The notes: a model not told the origin generated them from the sequence alone. Positions 19,034-29,465 are shown, counted from the first letter of the stretch. The stretch is DNA of 64,000 nt from Paenibacillus cellulositrophicus (GCF_009363095.1 NZ_CP045295.1:2356001-2420000); one strand, 5' to 3'. Numbers and translations are program-made.

Positions 19034-19062
19034 AAAAAAAGCAGACGCATCTGTCTGCTTTT
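19034..19062 (-). terminator. Rho-independent terminator after the ThuA-like gene
   Basis: A perfect 10-bp stem (AAAAGCAGAC with GTCTGCTTTT) has a 6-base loop and is followed on the minus strand by a T-rich tract. Confidence 0.8.
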
Positions 19063-19147
19063 GGGTCCTATCACCTTCAATCTATAGAAGCTAACATGCC
19101 CGCCTTCGTCCTCAGAACCGACTCCTCCTCAGGACCACTTTCCTTCC

Positions 19148-19819
19148 CTACGCATCCACCGGCTCGAGCTTCAGGCTCCATGCGATCACCCGCTGCATCA
19201 GCCGGATGAACCCTTCGTTCAGCAATCCCTCAGGCAGATGTGCCGGCGACACGCAGGCTACCCGTCCCTCGCCGTAAGGATGCAGCCAGCCGGCAATGGA
19301 TTCGCCGTCCCGCGAAGAAGACCGCAGGAACACCTCGGTCTCCTGCTCGGAGCAAGCGACAAAGTAGTGTTCATCCTTGAACCGGAACGTACCGTCCATC
19401 TCGCCCAAGGCTGATCCGCCGACCGGTGTATAGGTCACCTCACTGTGCTCCTTCGGGTGTGACAAAAAATACCCTCGCAGCATGTTCACATACGCGCCGT
19501 CCTCGGGATACGACGCCAGCCCGGAATGCCATGCGACCCAGGCACCCCTGCCACTCACATAAGCTTCGATCTGCCGGCCGATGTCCTCGGTCATCCAGGC
19601 TGCCTCCGGGTCGCTTTGCGGCTCAAGGCGGTTCTCCGCAAATAAAATAACGAGGTCCGGCTTCTGCCCAAGCTGCCCGGCGGCGAGATCGGAAACTTCC
19701 TTGTACAGCAGCCCGGTTTGTCCATTCGCCAGGAAGGGCTCTAAAACTTGTTCAAGTGACTTTTTCGCCGGCTCGGCTTCATGATAAAAGTCGCCGACAA
19801 CCGCCCAAATCGTTTTCAT
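19148..19819 (-). CDS. ThuA-like domain protein
   Basis: A 223-residue protein of the ThuA (trehalose-utilisation, glutamine-amidotransferase-like) fold. Visible features are the N-terminal strand WAVVGDFYHEA, PDLVILFAENRL, the WHSGLASYP segment and the late GEGRVACVSPAHLPEG. Family members are linked to disaccharide metabolism but their reaction is mostly unknown. It is the last gene of a minus-strand group (LacI, VOC, SDR, ThuA); the short spacing to the SDR upstream supports cotranscription. Confidence 0.75.
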   Translation of the reverse strand: MKTIWAVVGDFYHEAEPAKKSLEQVLEPFLANGQTGLLYKEVSDLAAGQLGQKPDLVILFAENRLEPQSDPEAAWMTEDIGRQIEAYVSGRGAWVAWHSGLASYPEDGAYVNMLRGYFLSHPKEHSEVTYTPVGGSALGEMDGTFRFKDEHYFVACSEQETEVFLRSSSRDGESIAGWLHPYGEGRVACVSPAHLPEGLLNEGFIRLMQRVIAWSLKLEPVDA

Positions 19820-19872
19820 GTGGCATCCTCCTTATTGTCGAAAGCAATACGGTGGTCCAAAGATCGCGACCG

Positions 19873-20574
19873 TTAAAAAGGCATCGCTTCCCCGCGATGA
19901 TTCACCATCCAGGCATTCGGGTCGGGGATGACGGTTCGTTCCACAATGCGCAGCAAGCCCTGCGCGGTATCCGCCGGGTCGCCCGGCGCTTGGTCGCCGC
20001 CCATTGGGGTCCGGATCCAACCGGGGTGCACCGCATAAACCGCAAAATTCTGAGGAGTCAGCTCCTTGCGGAGCTGCGCGGTAAAGTAGTTCAGCCCGCT
20101 TTTGGAAATCGCGTAAGGGTAATCCCCGCCGTAGGCCCCGGTAAAGCATCCGGCCTCCGAGCTGATGTTGAGGATGCACGGCTGGGCGCTCCTGCGCAGC
20201 AGCGGAAGGAAATGCTTCACGGCCTTCATCGGTCCGTACAGGTTCGCCAGCATGGACCGGTCCATATCGGCAAAATCCAGCTCCTCCAGCTTATGCTCGC
20301 GGCCGATCAGCACGCCTGCGTTGTTAATCAAGGCATCGAGCACATCCGTATGCTCCAGCACGGCTGCCTTGGCGTTTTTCACGCTCTCTTCATCAGTGAC
20401 ATCCATTGCGATCAGCGTGAGCCGGTCCGGATGGGCTGCACGCAATGCACGAAGCGGCTCGGTATGCCGCTCCATATCCCGCACGCCTGCAAACACGGTA
20501 TGCCCAAGCGCAAGCGCCGCTTTGACCGTTTCAAAGCCAAGCCCCCGGGCCGATCCCGTAATCAAAATATTCAT
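19873..20574 (-). CDS. Short-chain dehydrogenase/reductase
   Basis: A 233-residue SDR. The Rossmann glycine motif is GSARGLGFE at residues 7-15, the NNAG motif is present (INNAGVL), and the catalytic Tyr-x-x-x-Lys is YAISK with the serine in NISSEAG. It resembles carbonyl reductases that act on a broad set of ketones or aldehydes. Its start follows the VOC gene stop by about 28 bp, so both probably share a transcript. The substrate is not known. Confidence 0.85.
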   Translation of the reverse strand: MNILITGSARGLGFETVKAALALGHTVFAGVRDMERHTEPLRALRAAHPDRLTLIAMDVTDEESVKNAKAAVLEHTDVLDALINNAGVLIGREHKLEELDFADMDRSMLANLYGPMKAVKHFLPLLRRSAQPCILNISSEAGCFTGAYGGDYPYAISKSGLNYFTAQLRKELTPQNFAVYAVHPGWIRTPMGGDQAPGDPADTAQGLLRIVERTVIPDPNAWMVNHRGEAMPF

Positions 20575-20602
20575 AGCTTCAGCACCTCACCTGCTTATCG
20601 GA

Positions 20603-21055
20603 TTAATCGTTTTCCAGCAGCTCGATCAGAACTTTCAGCTCGTTGCTGCTGTCGATGTATGCGTAGCGCCCGCCGGTGTATTCGCCTTTTTGAATCAGCG
20701 GCATGTGACGGCCTTCCAGTACGGCAATCTTGTCCTTCATTCCTTGAATCCCAAACGCGATATGATGCACGCCTTCACCATGCTCATCCAAAAATTCGCG
20801 CCAGGTCGACGGATGCTCATCCGGCTCGATCAGCTCGATCTGCAGCTGCCCGCAGTCAAAAAAGGCCAGCTTCGCACGTGCCACCGAAGGCTGCCCGTTA
20901 AACTCCGTCTGGGCGACATCCACGGTGTCGGTCAAGGACCATTTCGGCCGCTCCACCCCCAGAAAATCCGCATAGCTCTGCGAAACGGTATCGATGTCTT
21001 TCACGACAATCCCGATTTGTGTAACCAGCTTGGTTCCTAATGCGCCTACCGTCAT
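20603..21055 (-). CDS. VOC (glyoxalase/epimerase-like) family protein
   Basis: 150 residues from the ATG at 21055, which has AAGGAGG eight bases upstream. The two beta-alpha-beta-beta-beta units of the vicinal-oxygen-chelate fold are visible: QIGIVVKDID..YADFLG in the first and GVHHIAFGIQGM in the second. Metal-site candidates are His in HHIAF and Glu in QIELIEP. It resembles methylmalonyl-CoA epimerase or lactoylglutathione-lyase-like proteins, but its neighbours (SDR, ThuA) suggest a sugar-derived substrate. Confidence 0.8.
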   Translation of the reverse strand: MTVGALGTKLVTQIGIVVKDIDTVSQSYADFLGVERPKWSLTDTVDVAQTEFNGQPSVARAKLAFFDCGQLQIELIEPDEHPSTWREFLDEHGEGVHHIAFGIQGMKDKIAVLEGRHMPLIQKGEYTGGRYAYIDSSNELKVLIELLEND

Positions 21056-21194
21056 GTGAAGATCCTCCTTAACAGTGCTGAATTGGAAAAGCATTTTTCA
21101 CTTCGAACCCTAAGCAGCCAATAGATTCCCTCTTCTGTTCCCGCCAAACATCAAATCCCCAAATCCGACGCACATTTCATCCTTACTGTTTAAA

Positions 21195-22232
21195 TTAGAC
21201 TTTCCGGCACGAGTCCCGGATGACCAGCTCCGCGGTCCCTACGTATTTTTTGAACATCTGTGTCTCGTCCTCAACGGTGTCGATGACCTGCCGCGTCAGC
21301 ATGTCGATCATTTCGGAAAAGTTCACCCGTATGGTCGTCAGCGACGGCTGAATGCGCGAGCTCAAGAGATGATCGTCAAACCCCATCAGGGAGATGTCTT
21401 CAGGTACCCGTAGTCCGGCCTCGTTCAAGGCCCGAAGTGCCCCGAATGCCACGCTGTCGTTGCAGGCGAAAATGGCCGTCGGCAGGTCTGGGATGCTCTG
21501 AAGCCAGCGCGCGGTCGACTCGTATCCGCTTCGTTCGGAGAAATCCGATGGCAGGACCCAGTCCGGGTTCACCTTCAGACCGTTAGCCGCCATTGCATCC
21601 TGAAAAGCCACCATTCTCTCGGGACCGGAGCAGCGAAGCGGATCCCCTGCAATGAACGCAATGTTCCGGTGTCCCAGGCCTACCAGGTAATCGACTCCCT
21701 GCTTCATGCCCAGCTTGTTGTCAAAATTGCAGATCACCCGATTCGGCTCCATCCGCCCCTCCAGATGCTGGTCCACGATTCCCGCCACAAATCCTTTGGC
21801 AATGAGCTCCTCGATAAACGGCTCATGATTCGCCGCGCCGATAAATATGCCGCCGTCAATCCGCCGCTGATAAAACGTATCCTTCACCTTGCGGACAGTC
21901 TCCGTGTCCCCTGTGCTCCGGATAATGTGGGTCAGGACGTAGTAGCCGCGGCGGGACGCGCTCTCGATCACATCGCCGATCAGCGCGTGGGTCAGCGTGT
22001 CGTGAATCGCCTCCGGCGAAATCAGGAACAGACCAATCGTAAGCGTTTTCATACCGGTCATGATGCGTGCTGAGAAATTAGGAGAATAGCCGTACCTCTC
22101 GATGACCTGCATGACCTTCTCCCGCGTAGCCTCCGGCACGTTTGGGTAATTGTTGATCACCCGGCTGACGGTGCTTCGCGAGACACCTGCGATTCTGGCG
22201 ATTTCGATGCTGTTGATGTCGTTCTTCCTCAT
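21195..22232 (-). CDS. LacI family transcriptional regulator
   Basis: About 345 residues, from ATG 22232 with GGAG upstream; a GTG three codons earlier is possible. The N-terminal LacI helix-turn-helix is textbook (IEIARIAGVSRSTVSRVINN, then VPEATREKVMQVIERYGYSP). The rest is a periplasmic-binding-protein-like effector domain. Two CACGTG palindromes lie in its upstream region, so it probably represses itself. Its targets likely include the VOC-SDR-ThuA genes downstream. Confidence 0.9.
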   Translation of the reverse strand: MRKNDINSIEIARIAGVSRSTVSRVINNYPNVPEATREKVMQVIERYGYSPNFSARIMTGMKTLTIGLFLISPEAIHDTLTHALIGDVIESASRRGYYVLTHIIRSTGDTETVRKVKDTFYQRRIDGGIFIGAANHEPFIEELIAKGFVAGIVDQHLEGRMEPNRVICNFDNKLGMKQGVDYLVGLGHRNIAFIAGDPLRCSGPERMVAFQDAMAANGLKVNPDWVLPSDFSERSGYESTARWLQSIPDLPTAIFACNDSVAFGALRALNEAGLRVPEDISLMGFDDHLLSSRIQPSLTTIRVNFSEMIDMLTRQVIDTVEDETQMFKKYVGTAELVIRDSCRKV

Positions 22233-22251
22233 CCTGCACACTCCAAATTCA

Positions 22252-22265
22252 TTAACACGTGTTCA
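22252..22265. promoter_or_regulatory. CACGTG operator-like palindrome 1
   Basis: TTAACACGTGTTCA contains the perfect 10-bp palindrome AACACGTGTT and lies 20 bp before the LacI-family start. Its core is repeated in a second copy 119 bp upstream, as expected for a LacI dimer pair. Confidence 0.6.
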
Positions 22266-22370
22266 CAAAAGGCGGCACAGCTGCAGTATCCGTGAGCTCC
22301 GCTTCACCATGCCTGTATGTATAATCGCGAATCCGGCATTCGCCATTCAAAAAAATAACACCTTTAGGCA

Positions 22371-22384
22371 TAAACACGTGTTTA
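22371..22384. promoter_or_regulatory. CACGTG operator-like palindrome 2
   Basis: TAAACACGTGTTTA is a perfect 14-bp palindrome with the same CACGTG core as the site at 22252-22265. The two centres are 119 bp apart, a spacing that would allow a DNA loop. Confidence 0.6.
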
Positions 22385-22530
22385 TGAGTTCAATCTATCC
22401 CCTCTTCCACATGTTGTCAATACATTTTCAAGGAGGCGGAGGGCCATGCGTTAACCGTGCTTGCTATTTGAGCCGTTTGGGAAAAAGAGTTTAAGTATGC
22501 TCTTAACAATCTCTCGGTTTTTGTTGCCAT

Positions 22531-22568
22531 AAAAAAAGGCCAGAACCGGTTGAGACCGGACTGGCTGG
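22531..22568 (-). terminator. Terminator at the end of the guanidine operon
   Basis: A GC-rich hairpin (CCAGTCCGGT pairing with ACCGGTTCTGG, one bulge) is followed on the minus strand by seven T. It lies about 20 bp beyond the allophanate hydrolase stop. The rest of 22266-22589 has no gene apart from the palindromes described separately. Confidence 0.8.
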
Positions 22569-22589
22569 CTGACTTTCTATCATAAAAAA

Positions 22590-24320
22590 TTATACTTCGG
22601 CCATCGCGTTTCTCCATCCCCCTGAAACCGTAATGTCCAGCGCCCCTTCTGCGGCGTACGCCTCGCAGACAAAACCCGGGACGCTCCGCCCGTCCGCTAG
22701 CTCCACCCGACCGATCCCGAGCGGCGCTGGAATCGAGGCTGTGAACCTGCCGAAAGACTCCACCGGCATATCCCACAGCTCCACCGCGATCGGCGCCCCT
22801 CCTAGAGGCGTCCGTACCAGCCCAGGCTTCGGCGGCTCGGTCGCAAGTTTGTACAGCCGGTACACCGGGGCGGTTTGTGCCTCTTCCGCAAATACCGCGC
22901 CGAGCCCCGTCATCTGCGGCTCCAGCGGCATGCCGCGCATATGCAGTCCGCAGACGGCGACACGAATTGTGTCCTGCTGCCGCAGCAGGAAGCGCGCTGC
23001 TTCAGCCAGGTTCGCTTCTTCTTCAGGAAGCACAAACAGCGTCACGCCGAAAGGGAGCTCCGGCCCCGCCTGCCCGGCCGGAATCGCCAGCGCGCTGAGA
23101 TCCAGCAAATTGCAATGGTTCGTATAGAGGCCCATCTTGCTGTTCGTTCCGATGGGGTCGGCGCCGACCTGCTCCCTCGTCCACGTGCCACCGCAGGTCG
23201 GCAGCACCAGCACGGCTTGCCGCAGCCAGGAACGGACCACCCTGCGAATCTCAGCCAACCGGTGCTGGGCGCGAAAAAGGGCTGCCGCCGTATGCTCGGC
23301 CTGGGTTCCTGAGCGCAGAATCGTTTCCGTCACCGGAAACGTCGACCCGGGATGCGCCTCGATGAAGCCGGCGAGCGCGCTCCAGCGCTCGGCCACGAGC
23401 GGCCCCTCGTACAGCAGGGCCGCCGCTTCCTGCAGCAGGGACACATCCACCTGCTGCACGCGGACCCCGGACCGGGCGATCGTCTCCTTCGCCCGCTCCC
23501 AGGCCGCCTCGTATTCGGCCGCGAACGGGCCGAAAAACTCGGGGCGGCCCTGCGGGAGCAGCCACGTCTTCGGCTGCTCGCCGCGGTGCGGACGGTCCGC
23601 GGAGTACGGATCATCCGCGCACCACCCGCGTGCGGCCGCATCCACGGCGGCCGCGTCGTCCACGTGACGGGCGAACACCGTCACGCAGTCGATGCTGCGG
23701 CAGGCGGGAACGACGCCCGCCGCAGGCCAGGCGCCGACGGCCGGCTTGTAGCCGACCAGGCCGTTCAGCGCCGCGGGCACCCGGCCCGAGCCGGCCGTGT
23801 CGGTGCCGAGGGCGAACGCAGCCTGCCCGCGGGCGACGCAGACGGCCGAGCCGGAGCTTGAGCCGCCGCTGATCAGCTCCGGACGGAGCGCATTATGCGT
23901 CTCGCCGTAGGGGCTGCGCGTGCCGACAAGGCCGGTGGCGAACTGGTCCAGGTTCGTCTTGCCCACCGGAATCGCCCCGGCCTGGATGAGCCGCTCCACC
24001 ACCGGCGCGTGCCGTTCCGGCACATAGGCGTAGTCGGGACAAGCCGCGGTGACCGGCCAGCCGGCCACGTCGATGTTGTCTTTCACCGCAAACGGGATGC
24101 CCCATAACGGACAGACAGCCGGATCCAGCCCCTTCAGCCCTTCGAGATAAGGAGCAATTCGTTCCTCCTCCGGCGGCATGATCCAAATATTCATCCCGCT
24201 GTCCCGTTCCGCACGCCTGATAATGGCCGCGATCACCTCTTGCGGCGTAAAGCTGCTACTCCGATAACCCTGCTGGAGGGCATGGATGCTCAGTCCTAAA
24301 GGAACCGCCTGAATGCTCAT
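22590..24320 (-). CDS. atzF: Allophanate hydrolase (amidase-signature family)
   Basis: A 576-residue enzyme that hydrolyses allophanate (N-carboxyurea) to two ammonia and two carbon dioxide. The amidase Ser-cisSer-Lys triad is intact: Lys80 (PFAVKDN), Ser154 (SGGSSSGSA) and Ser178 (TDTAGSGR). The spacing of 24 between the serines is as in other amidases. The C-terminal third (about 450-576) is the small extra domain found in AtzF/DUR1-type proteins. Its ATG overlaps the stop of the carboxylase by four bases, so translation is coupled. In this operon it performs the last step of guanidine breakdown, releasing nitrogen as ammonia. Confidence 0.93.
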   Translation of the reverse strand: MSIQAVPLGLSIHALQQGYRSSSFTPQEVIAAIIRRAERDSGMNIWIMPPEEERIAPYLEGLKGLDPAVCPLWGIPFAVKDNIDVAGWPVTAACPDYAYVPERHAPVVERLIQAGAIPVGKTNLDQFATGLVGTRSPYGETHNALRPELISGGSSSGSAVCVARGQAAFALGTDTAGSGRVPAALNGLVGYKPAVGAWPAAGVVPACRSIDCVTVFARHVDDAAAVDAAARGWCADDPYSADRPHRGEQPKTWLLPQGRPEFFGPFAAEYEAAWERAKETIARSGVRVQQVDVSLLQEAAALLYEGPLVAERWSALAGFIEAHPGSTFPVTETILRSGTQAEHTAAALFRAQHRLAEIRRVVRSWLRQAVLVLPTCGGTWTREQVGADPIGTNSKMGLYTNHCNLLDLSALAIPAGQAGPELPFGVTLFVLPEEEANLAEAARFLLRQQDTIRVAVCGLHMRGMPLEPQMTGLGAVFAEEAQTAPVYRLYKLATEPPKPGLVRTPLGGAPIAVELWDMPVESFGRFTASIPAPLGIGRVELADGRSVPGFVCEAYAAEGALDITVSGGWRNAMAEV

Positions 24321-27300
24321 GACGCCGCCTCCTTTTCTACCGGATAGATCGCTGCGATGCAGTCGCCTGCCCGCACCTGATCGCCGGACGCCACAAAGAC
24401 GGAGGCAATGATGCCATCGAACGGAGCAGGCTGGGAAAACTCCATTTTCATACTTTCTTCTATTATAATAGTCTCGCCCTTGCGGACCTCCTGGCCCGGC
24501 TCTACGAGCACCTTCCAGACGCTGCCCGACATCGAGCTGTTCACGCCGAGGCTTCCTTTCGGGAGCGCCCCCTGCTCTTGGGTCGCGGCTGCCTCTGGTT
24601 CGGATACATGCTCCGCGATGCCAAGCTCCTTCCAGTACGCGCGCTCCTGCTGAAACGCGGCCTGCCGGGACGTCCGGAACACCGCTGATTCCTCCTGGAT
24701 CGTGCCCAGCCAGGCCAGATACTCGCCGAGATTAAACGTCGTTTCTTCGACGTCCACGGTAAACTCCCCGCGTGGGAAGTCCTCACGCATTCGCAGCAGC
24801 TCCTCCTCCGACACCGGATAGAAGCGGATCTGGTCAAAAAAGCGCAGCAGCCACGGCTTCCCCTGCTCAAAGTTCGACGTCCGGCGGAATTTGTTCCACA
24901 TCTGTACCGTGCGCCCCACGAACTGGTAGCCCCCTGGGCCTTCCATGCCGTATACGCACAGGTAGGCTCCGCCGATGCCGACAGCATTCTCCGGCGTCCA
25001 GGTGCGGGCCGGATTGTATTTGGTCGTCACCAGCCGATGGCGGGGGTCCAGCGGAACCGCAACCGGCGCTCCCAGGTATACATCCCCGAGCCCCATGACC
25101 AGATAGGAGGCGTTAAAAACGATTTCAGCCACCTCCTCAATCGAGCCCAGCCCGTTCATGCGGCGGATAAACTCCAGGTTGCTTGGGCACCAAGGCGCAT
25201 CCGGACGCACGTTTTGCTGATAGCGCTCGATCGCCAGCCTTGTGGCCGGATCGTCCCATGATAAAGGCAGCTTGACGATTCTGGAAGGGACCTCAATGGA
25301 ATCGAGCGGCGGCAGCGTCCGGTCGATCTCCATCACCTTCGCCGCCGCTTCCTTCACGGACATACGGGCCGCATCTACATGAATTTGCAGGGAACGGATG
25401 CCCGGTGTCATTTCGATATACGGGATGCTTCCGCTGTCCGTGACCGCCTGCATCAGGACGTACACCTGGAAGCGGTACAGCAGGTCGAGTTCGCGTTCCC
25501 CGTATTCCACCAAAATATTTTCGTCCCCGGAGCAGCGCACCGCAATCGGAAAACGCCGCCCTTCTTCCTCGTATGCGAGCAGCGGCATATAGTCGCCGCG
25601 GGATGTATGTGGAAGCTCAGGCAGCTTCGGCACAGACGCCCCGCCGGAGAGCTCACGCAGAAATTCCTTCTGGGCTGCTCTCAGCTCTTCGGCTTCCTCT
25701 ACAGTGATCAGCCGGAAACGGACCTGATCGCCCGGGCGGAGCTGCCCTATTTTCCAGAGCTCCGCCGTCGCTGTCGTGACCGGGCACACGAACCCACCGA
25801 GGCTCGGCCCGTCCGGTCCAAGCAGGATCGGCATGTCACCCGTCAGGTCCAGGGCGCCGACGGCGTAGGCGTTGTCGTGGATGTTCGACGGATGCAGCCC
25901 GGCGTCGCCTCCATCCTCCCGGGCCCACAGCGGCGCAGGGCCGATCAGGCGGACGCCGGTGCGCGAGCTGTTGAAATGCACCTCCCACACCGTGGAGGTT
26001 AGCTGGTCCAAATACGCCGGAAGCAGGTATTCGGCGGTACAATGCGGGCCGGGAATGACCCCGAGGGTCCATTCCCGCGTCAGCGCCGGCTGCGATGCCG
26101 GTGCGAGGAAGCTTAGAGGCTCGGACTGGCGGTCCGGCGAGTCGCTACAGACCCGGAGCACCGCCCCCGGCCGCAGCGCGCTGCCGGTATGGCCGCCGAA
26201 GCCGCCGAGCGTAAACGTCGACGCGCTGCCCAGCGTCAGCGGCATATCCAGGCCCCCAGCGACGAGTAGGTAAGCCCTCATCCCGGCGGCGGCTTCGCCC
26301 AGGGTCAGCACCGAGCCGGCGGACGCCGTCACCGGGGTATACGCCGGCACCGGTTCGCCGTCCAGCTCCGCCTGCATATCGGCCCCGGTCAGGCAGAACC
26401 GCATGGCGCCGCGGAAGCGGTAGCTTCCTCCGCGCAGCGTCATTTCCAGGCCCGGCGCTTCCTCCGGATTGCCGAGCAGCCGGTTGCCGATGGCAAAGGC
26501 CAACCGGTCCATCGGCCCTGACGGAGGTACGCCGATATCCCAGTACCCCGTTCGGCCCGGAAGGTCCTGTACGGTGGTTTGAACGCCGCCGTCCAGCACC
26601 TCGATCGCCGGCTCGACCGGCTCAAAACCGGCCAGCATGTTCGTATAGACCCGCCCTTCGCGGAACGCTTCGGTATCCAGAAAAGCTTCGATATAAGACT
26701 GGTTTGTCGTCACACCGTACACGCGCAGCGACTGCAGCGCCTCGATCATCCGGGAGACGGCTTCCTGCCGCGTCTTGGCGTGGACGATGATTTTGGCCAG
26801 CATCGGGTCATAGAGTGTGGTCACTTCGAGGCCCGGCTGAATCCACGTCTCGATCCTTGCGCGTTCCGGCCAGACCACCGCGTCGATCCGGCCGTCCGCC
26901 GGACGGAAAGCATTGACGCAGTCCTCCGCGTACAGACGCACCTGCAGGCTGTGCCCCTCCGGTTCACGCACCCGCTGTGCGAGTCCCGGCAAATCGCCGG
27001 CCGCCTCCCGGACCATCCATTCCACGAGGTCGATGCCGAGCACCTCCTCCGTGACGCCGTGCTCCACCTGCAGCCGAGTGTTCACCTCCAGGAAGTAGTA
27101 CTTCTCCTCCTGCGGATCGTACAAAAACTCGACCGTGCCGGCGCTGCGGTAACCTGCGGCTGCGGCAAGACGCCTGGCGCTTTCGTGCATTTCCCGGCGC
27201 ACCGGTTCCGCCAGCAGCGGCGCCGGCGTCTCTTCAATGATCTTCTGGTTCCTGCGCTGCACGGAACAGTCGCGCTCGCCCAGAGCGACCGCTTCGCCGT

Positions 27301-27949
27301 CGCTGTTGCCGAAAATCTGCACCTCAACGTGGCGCGCCCGCTCGATATACTTCTCCAGAAAAACGCCCCCGTCATTGAAATTCGCCGCTGCCAGCCGGGT
27401 CACGGATTCGAATGCATCCCGCAACGCCGCTTCGTCGCCGCAAATACGCATCCCGATGCCTCCGCCGCCGGCTGTGCTCTTGAGCATGACGGGGTAGCCG
27501 ATCGCTTCAGCCTGCCTGGCGGCTTCGTCCACCGACGAAATAAGCCCCGTGCCCGGCAGCAGCGGCACCCCCGCCTGCTCAGCCATCGAGCGCGCGGTAT
27601 GTTTCAGGCCGAACAGCTCGATATGCCCGGGGGACGGCCCGATAAACGTGATGCCGTGCTCCGCGCAGGCTCTGGCAAATCCGGCGTTTTCGCTTAAGAA
27701 GCCGTATCCGGGATGCACCGCGTCCGCCCCGGTGTCGAGAGCCGTGCGCAGGATCAGCTCGGCATTCACGTAGCTCTCCTTGGCTGGGCCATCCCCGATG
27801 AGCACGGCTTCGTCGGCCTGCTCCACGTGCAGGCTGTCCCGGTCCGCTTTTGTGTACACGGCCACCGACGCAATGCCCATCGCGCGCAGCGTCCGGATAA
27901 TTCGTACCGCGATCGTTCCGCGGTTGGCGATCAGCACCTTTTTAAACAT
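24317..27949 (-). CDS. Biotin-dependent guanidine carboxylase (annotated in databases as urea carboxylase)
   Basis: 1210 residues from ATG 27949. The order is a biotin carboxylase ATP-grasp domain (1-450, opening [16 protein letters not shown]), a carboxyltransferase region made of KipA-like and KipI-like halves (about 470-1020), and a C-terminal biotinyl domain with Lys1168 in EESMKMEF as the biotin site. It carboxylates urea or guanidine using ATP and bicarbonate. Because the operon carries two DUF1989 genes and sits under a guanidine-I riboswitch, guanidine is the likely physiological substrate, giving carboxyguanidine. Its start overlaps the preceding gene by eight bases. I am sure of the family; the substrate is inferred from context. 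Confidence 0.92.
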   Translation of the reverse strand: MFKKVLIANRGTIAVRIIRTLRAMGIASVAVYTKADRDSLHVEQADEAVLIGDGPAKESYVNAELILRTALDTGADAVHPGYGFLSENAGFARACAEHGITFIGPSPGHIELFGLKHTARSMAEQAGVPLLPGTGLISSVDEAARQAEAIGYPVMLKSTAGGGGIGMRICGDEAALRDAFESVTRLAAANFNDGGVFLEKYIERARHVEVQIFGNSDGEAVALGERDCSVQRRNQKIIEETPAPLLAEPVRREMHESARRLAAAAGYRSAGTVEFLYDPQEEKYYFLEVNTRLQVEHGVTEEVLGIDLVEWMVREAAGDLPGLAQRVREPEGHSLQVRLYAEDCVNAFRPADGRIDAVVWPERARIETWIQPGLEVTTLYDPMLAKIIVHAKTRQEAVSRMIEALQSLRVYGVTTNQSYIEAFLDTEAFREGRVYTNMLAGFEPVEPAIEVLDGGVQTTVQDLPGRTGYWDIGVPPSGPMDRLAFAIGNRLLGNPEEAPGLEMTLRGGSYRFRGAMRFCLTGADMQAELDGEPVPAYTPVTASAGSVLTLGEAAAGMRAYLLVAGGLDMPLTLGSASTFTLGGFGGHTGSALRPGAVLRVCSDSPDRQSEPLSFLAPASQPALTREWTLGVIPGPHCTAEYLLPAYLDQLTSTVWEVHFNSSRTGVRLIGPAPLWAREDGGDAGLHPSNIHDNAYAVGALDLTGDMPILLGPDGPSLGGFVCPVTTATAELWKIGQLRPGDQVRFRLITVEEAEELRAAQKEFLRELSGGASVPKLPELPHTSRGDYMPLLAYEEEGRRFPIAVRCSGDENILVEYGERELDLLYRFQVYVLMQAVTDSGSIPYIEMTPGIRSLQIHVDAARMSVKEAAAKVMEIDRTLPPLDSIEVPSRIVKLPLSWDDPATRLAIERYQQNVRPDAPWCPSNLEFIRRMNGLGSIEEVAEIVFNASYLVMGLGDVYLGAPVAVPLDPRHRLVTTKYNPARTWTPENAVGIGGAYLCVYGMEGPGGYQFVGRTVQMWNKFRRTSNFEQGKPWLLRFFDQIRFYPVSEEELLRMREDFPRGEFTVDVEETTFNLGEYLAWLGTIQEESAVFRTSRQAAFQQERAYWKELGIAEHVSEPEAAATQEQGALPKGSLGVNSSMSGSVWKVLVEPGQEVRKGETIIIEESMKMEFSQPAPFDGIIASVFVASGDQVRAGDCIAAIYPVEKEAAS

Positions 27950-28610
27950 CGCCTTCGCCTCCTTCCGCATTCCAGACCAGCACCTGCGCCGGCGTCGGGT
28001 TATAGGCATTGCAAGGATTGTTCAGCTGCGGACAGTTGCTGATCAGGACGGTGACCGGCGCCAGCGCCGTCAGCTCGACGTAACGTCCCGGTCCGGATAC
28101 GCCGTCCGCAAAGGTGAGCTCCCCTTCCGGCGTCACCGGCACATTCATGAAAAAATTGACGTTCGGGGCCAAATCCCGCTTCGTGAATTCATCCCGGCCC
28201 GCCAGCATCAGCATGAAGGTATCCCGGCAGTTATGCATCGGGAGCGTATCGTGTGAATACCGCACCGTATTGCTCTGGGCCGAGCAGGCACCGCCAAGCG
28301 TGTCATGCCGGCCGCAGGTGTCGGCTGTAATCTGCAGCAGCTCCCGGCCTGATTCGGCAACGAGCACCGAGCCTGTGGTCAGATAAATGTTATTTTGGCG
28401 GGTAATCGTACGGACCGCACTGTAATGATCGCCCGGATCTTCCTTGGAATAAAACAGGGTGTCCACCGCCTGATTGCCCTCCACATCGACGATGCGCAAC
28501 ACCTGCCCAGGGAACAGGTCATAAATCCAGCCCTCTCCTGCAGCTATGATGCGGTTGTACACGGCATCCGCCGCGTTTCGTTCGCTTGCCACCGCTTGAA
28601 ATGTGCTCAT
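27942..28610 (-). CDS. DUF1989 protein, carboxyguanidine deiminase subunit (urea-amidolyase-associated UAAP2)
   Basis: 222 residues from ATG 28610, preceded by AGGGGCGA. It is a DUF1989 protein with cysteine and histidine residues suited to metal binding ([23 protein letters not shown]). In Pseudomonas the two DUF1989 proteins together form carboxyguanidine deiminase (CgdAB), which turns carboxyguanidine into allophanate and ammonia. The older database name is urea amidolyase associated protein 2. It overlaps the carboxylase gene and directly follows its partner, with two bases between, which fits a heteromeric complex. I did not assign CgdA or CgdB because I cannot align them here. Confidence 0.88.
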   Translation of the reverse strand: MSTFQAVASERNAADAVYNRIIAAGEGWIYDLFPGQVLRIVDVEGNQAVDTLFYSKEDPGDHYSAVRTITRQNNIYLTTGSVLVAESGRELLQITADTCGRHDTLGGACSAQSNTVRYSHDTLPMHNCRDTFMLMLAGRDEFTKRDLAPNVNFFMNVPVTPEGELTFADGVSGPGRYVELTALAPVTVLISNCPQLNNPCNAYNPTPAQVLVWNAEGGEGDV

Positions 28611-28612
28611 TT

Positions 28613-29335
28613 TCAATTCGCCCCTTTCATGAGTGCATAGGCATTCCATGTGTTTTCAAAAGCTCGCCGGTTCTCACCGCAGTGGTTCACGCACAGATCG
28701 TCTTCCGTCATTGGCGCGGCATCCGTTATACGGATCTCCACCGCTGCCCCCGGATACACCGCCGAGGGGTTGAGTGGATGCGGCGTGTTCGACACGACCA
28801 GCAGCACATCCATTTCCGTCCGGAGGGTGACGGAGCGCCCATCGGTTGGCTGGGGAACATACCTCATCGTCCCGTCCAGCTCGCACACCACTTTCGAAAA
28901 GAAATTCACCGGCGCGCTTAAATCCCGCGGCGTCAGGTTATGGCGGTACAGCTCCACCGTCAGGTTTTCCTCGCCGCTTCGCAGCCAGGCGTTGCGCTCC
29001 TGCTGGTACGAAGTCGGACCATACTTGCCGTCCGTTCCCTTACGGGTCGTGTACCCGCCCAGGGGATCATGCCAGCCGGCAGTATCTTCAATGATGGATG
29101 CGAGGACGCGGCCCTGATCGCTCATCAGCACGTGACCTGCCGTATAAAAAGCGGTATGCTGCGCCTTGAGCGAATCCGGCATGTTGTACCTCTCCGACGG
29201 ATACGACGCATGATACAGCAGCGCAGACACATTCGCTGAATCGCCCGCGGCCGTCAAGGTGACCGACTTGCCTTTGCCGATATAGGCGGACCATTTGCCG
29301 CCGGGTCCCATCGTAATCGAAAAGCTTACTGTCAT
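28613..29335 (-). CDS. DUF1989 protein, carboxyguanidine deiminase subunit (urea-amidolyase-associated UAAP1)
   Basis: 240 residues from ATG 29335 (AGGAGG seven bases upstream; the ATG two codons earlier is too close to it). It is the larger DUF1989 member, first gene of the operon. Visible blocks include [25 protein letters not shown] and [18 protein letters not shown], the last with a conserved His-Cys pair. It pairs with the next gene as carboxyguanidine deiminase. A guanidine-I riboswitch and terminator lie 80-230 bases upstream in the leader, so expression should rise when guanidine is present. Confidence 0.88.
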   Translation of the reverse strand: MTVSFSITMGPGGKWSAYIGKGKSVTLTAAGDSANVSALLYHASYPSERYNMPDSLKAQHTAFYTAGHVLMSDQGRVLASIIEDTAGWHDPLGGYTTRKGTDGKYGPTSYQQERNAWLRSGEENLTVELYRHNLTPRDLSAPVNFFSKVVCELDGTMRYVPQPTDGRSVTLRTEMDVLLVVSNTPHPLNPSAVYPGAAVEIRITDAAPMTEDDLCVNHCGENRRAFENTWNAYALMKGAN

Positions 29336-29413
29336 TTTCATTCCTCCTATGGAGCAGGCCTGCTGCTGGCCGGACATAAACGCCAGTGAGCCCCAAACCT
29401 GCCAATTAAAAAT

Positions 29414-29465
29414 AAAAAAAGCCCGGGAGAAACATCAAAGCGTGCTTTGATAGATTCTCCCGGGC
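29414..29465 (-). terminator. Riboswitch-controlled intrinsic terminator
   Basis: A perfect 11-bp GC-rich stem (GCCCGGGAGAA with TTCTCCCGGGC) with a second hairpin (ATCAAAGC/GCTTTGAT) in its loop is followed on the minus strand by seven T. Its 5' arm is the conserved 3' segment of the guanidine aptamer, so aptamer folding and termination exclude each other. It lies 78 bases before the first operon gene. Confidence 0.9.
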
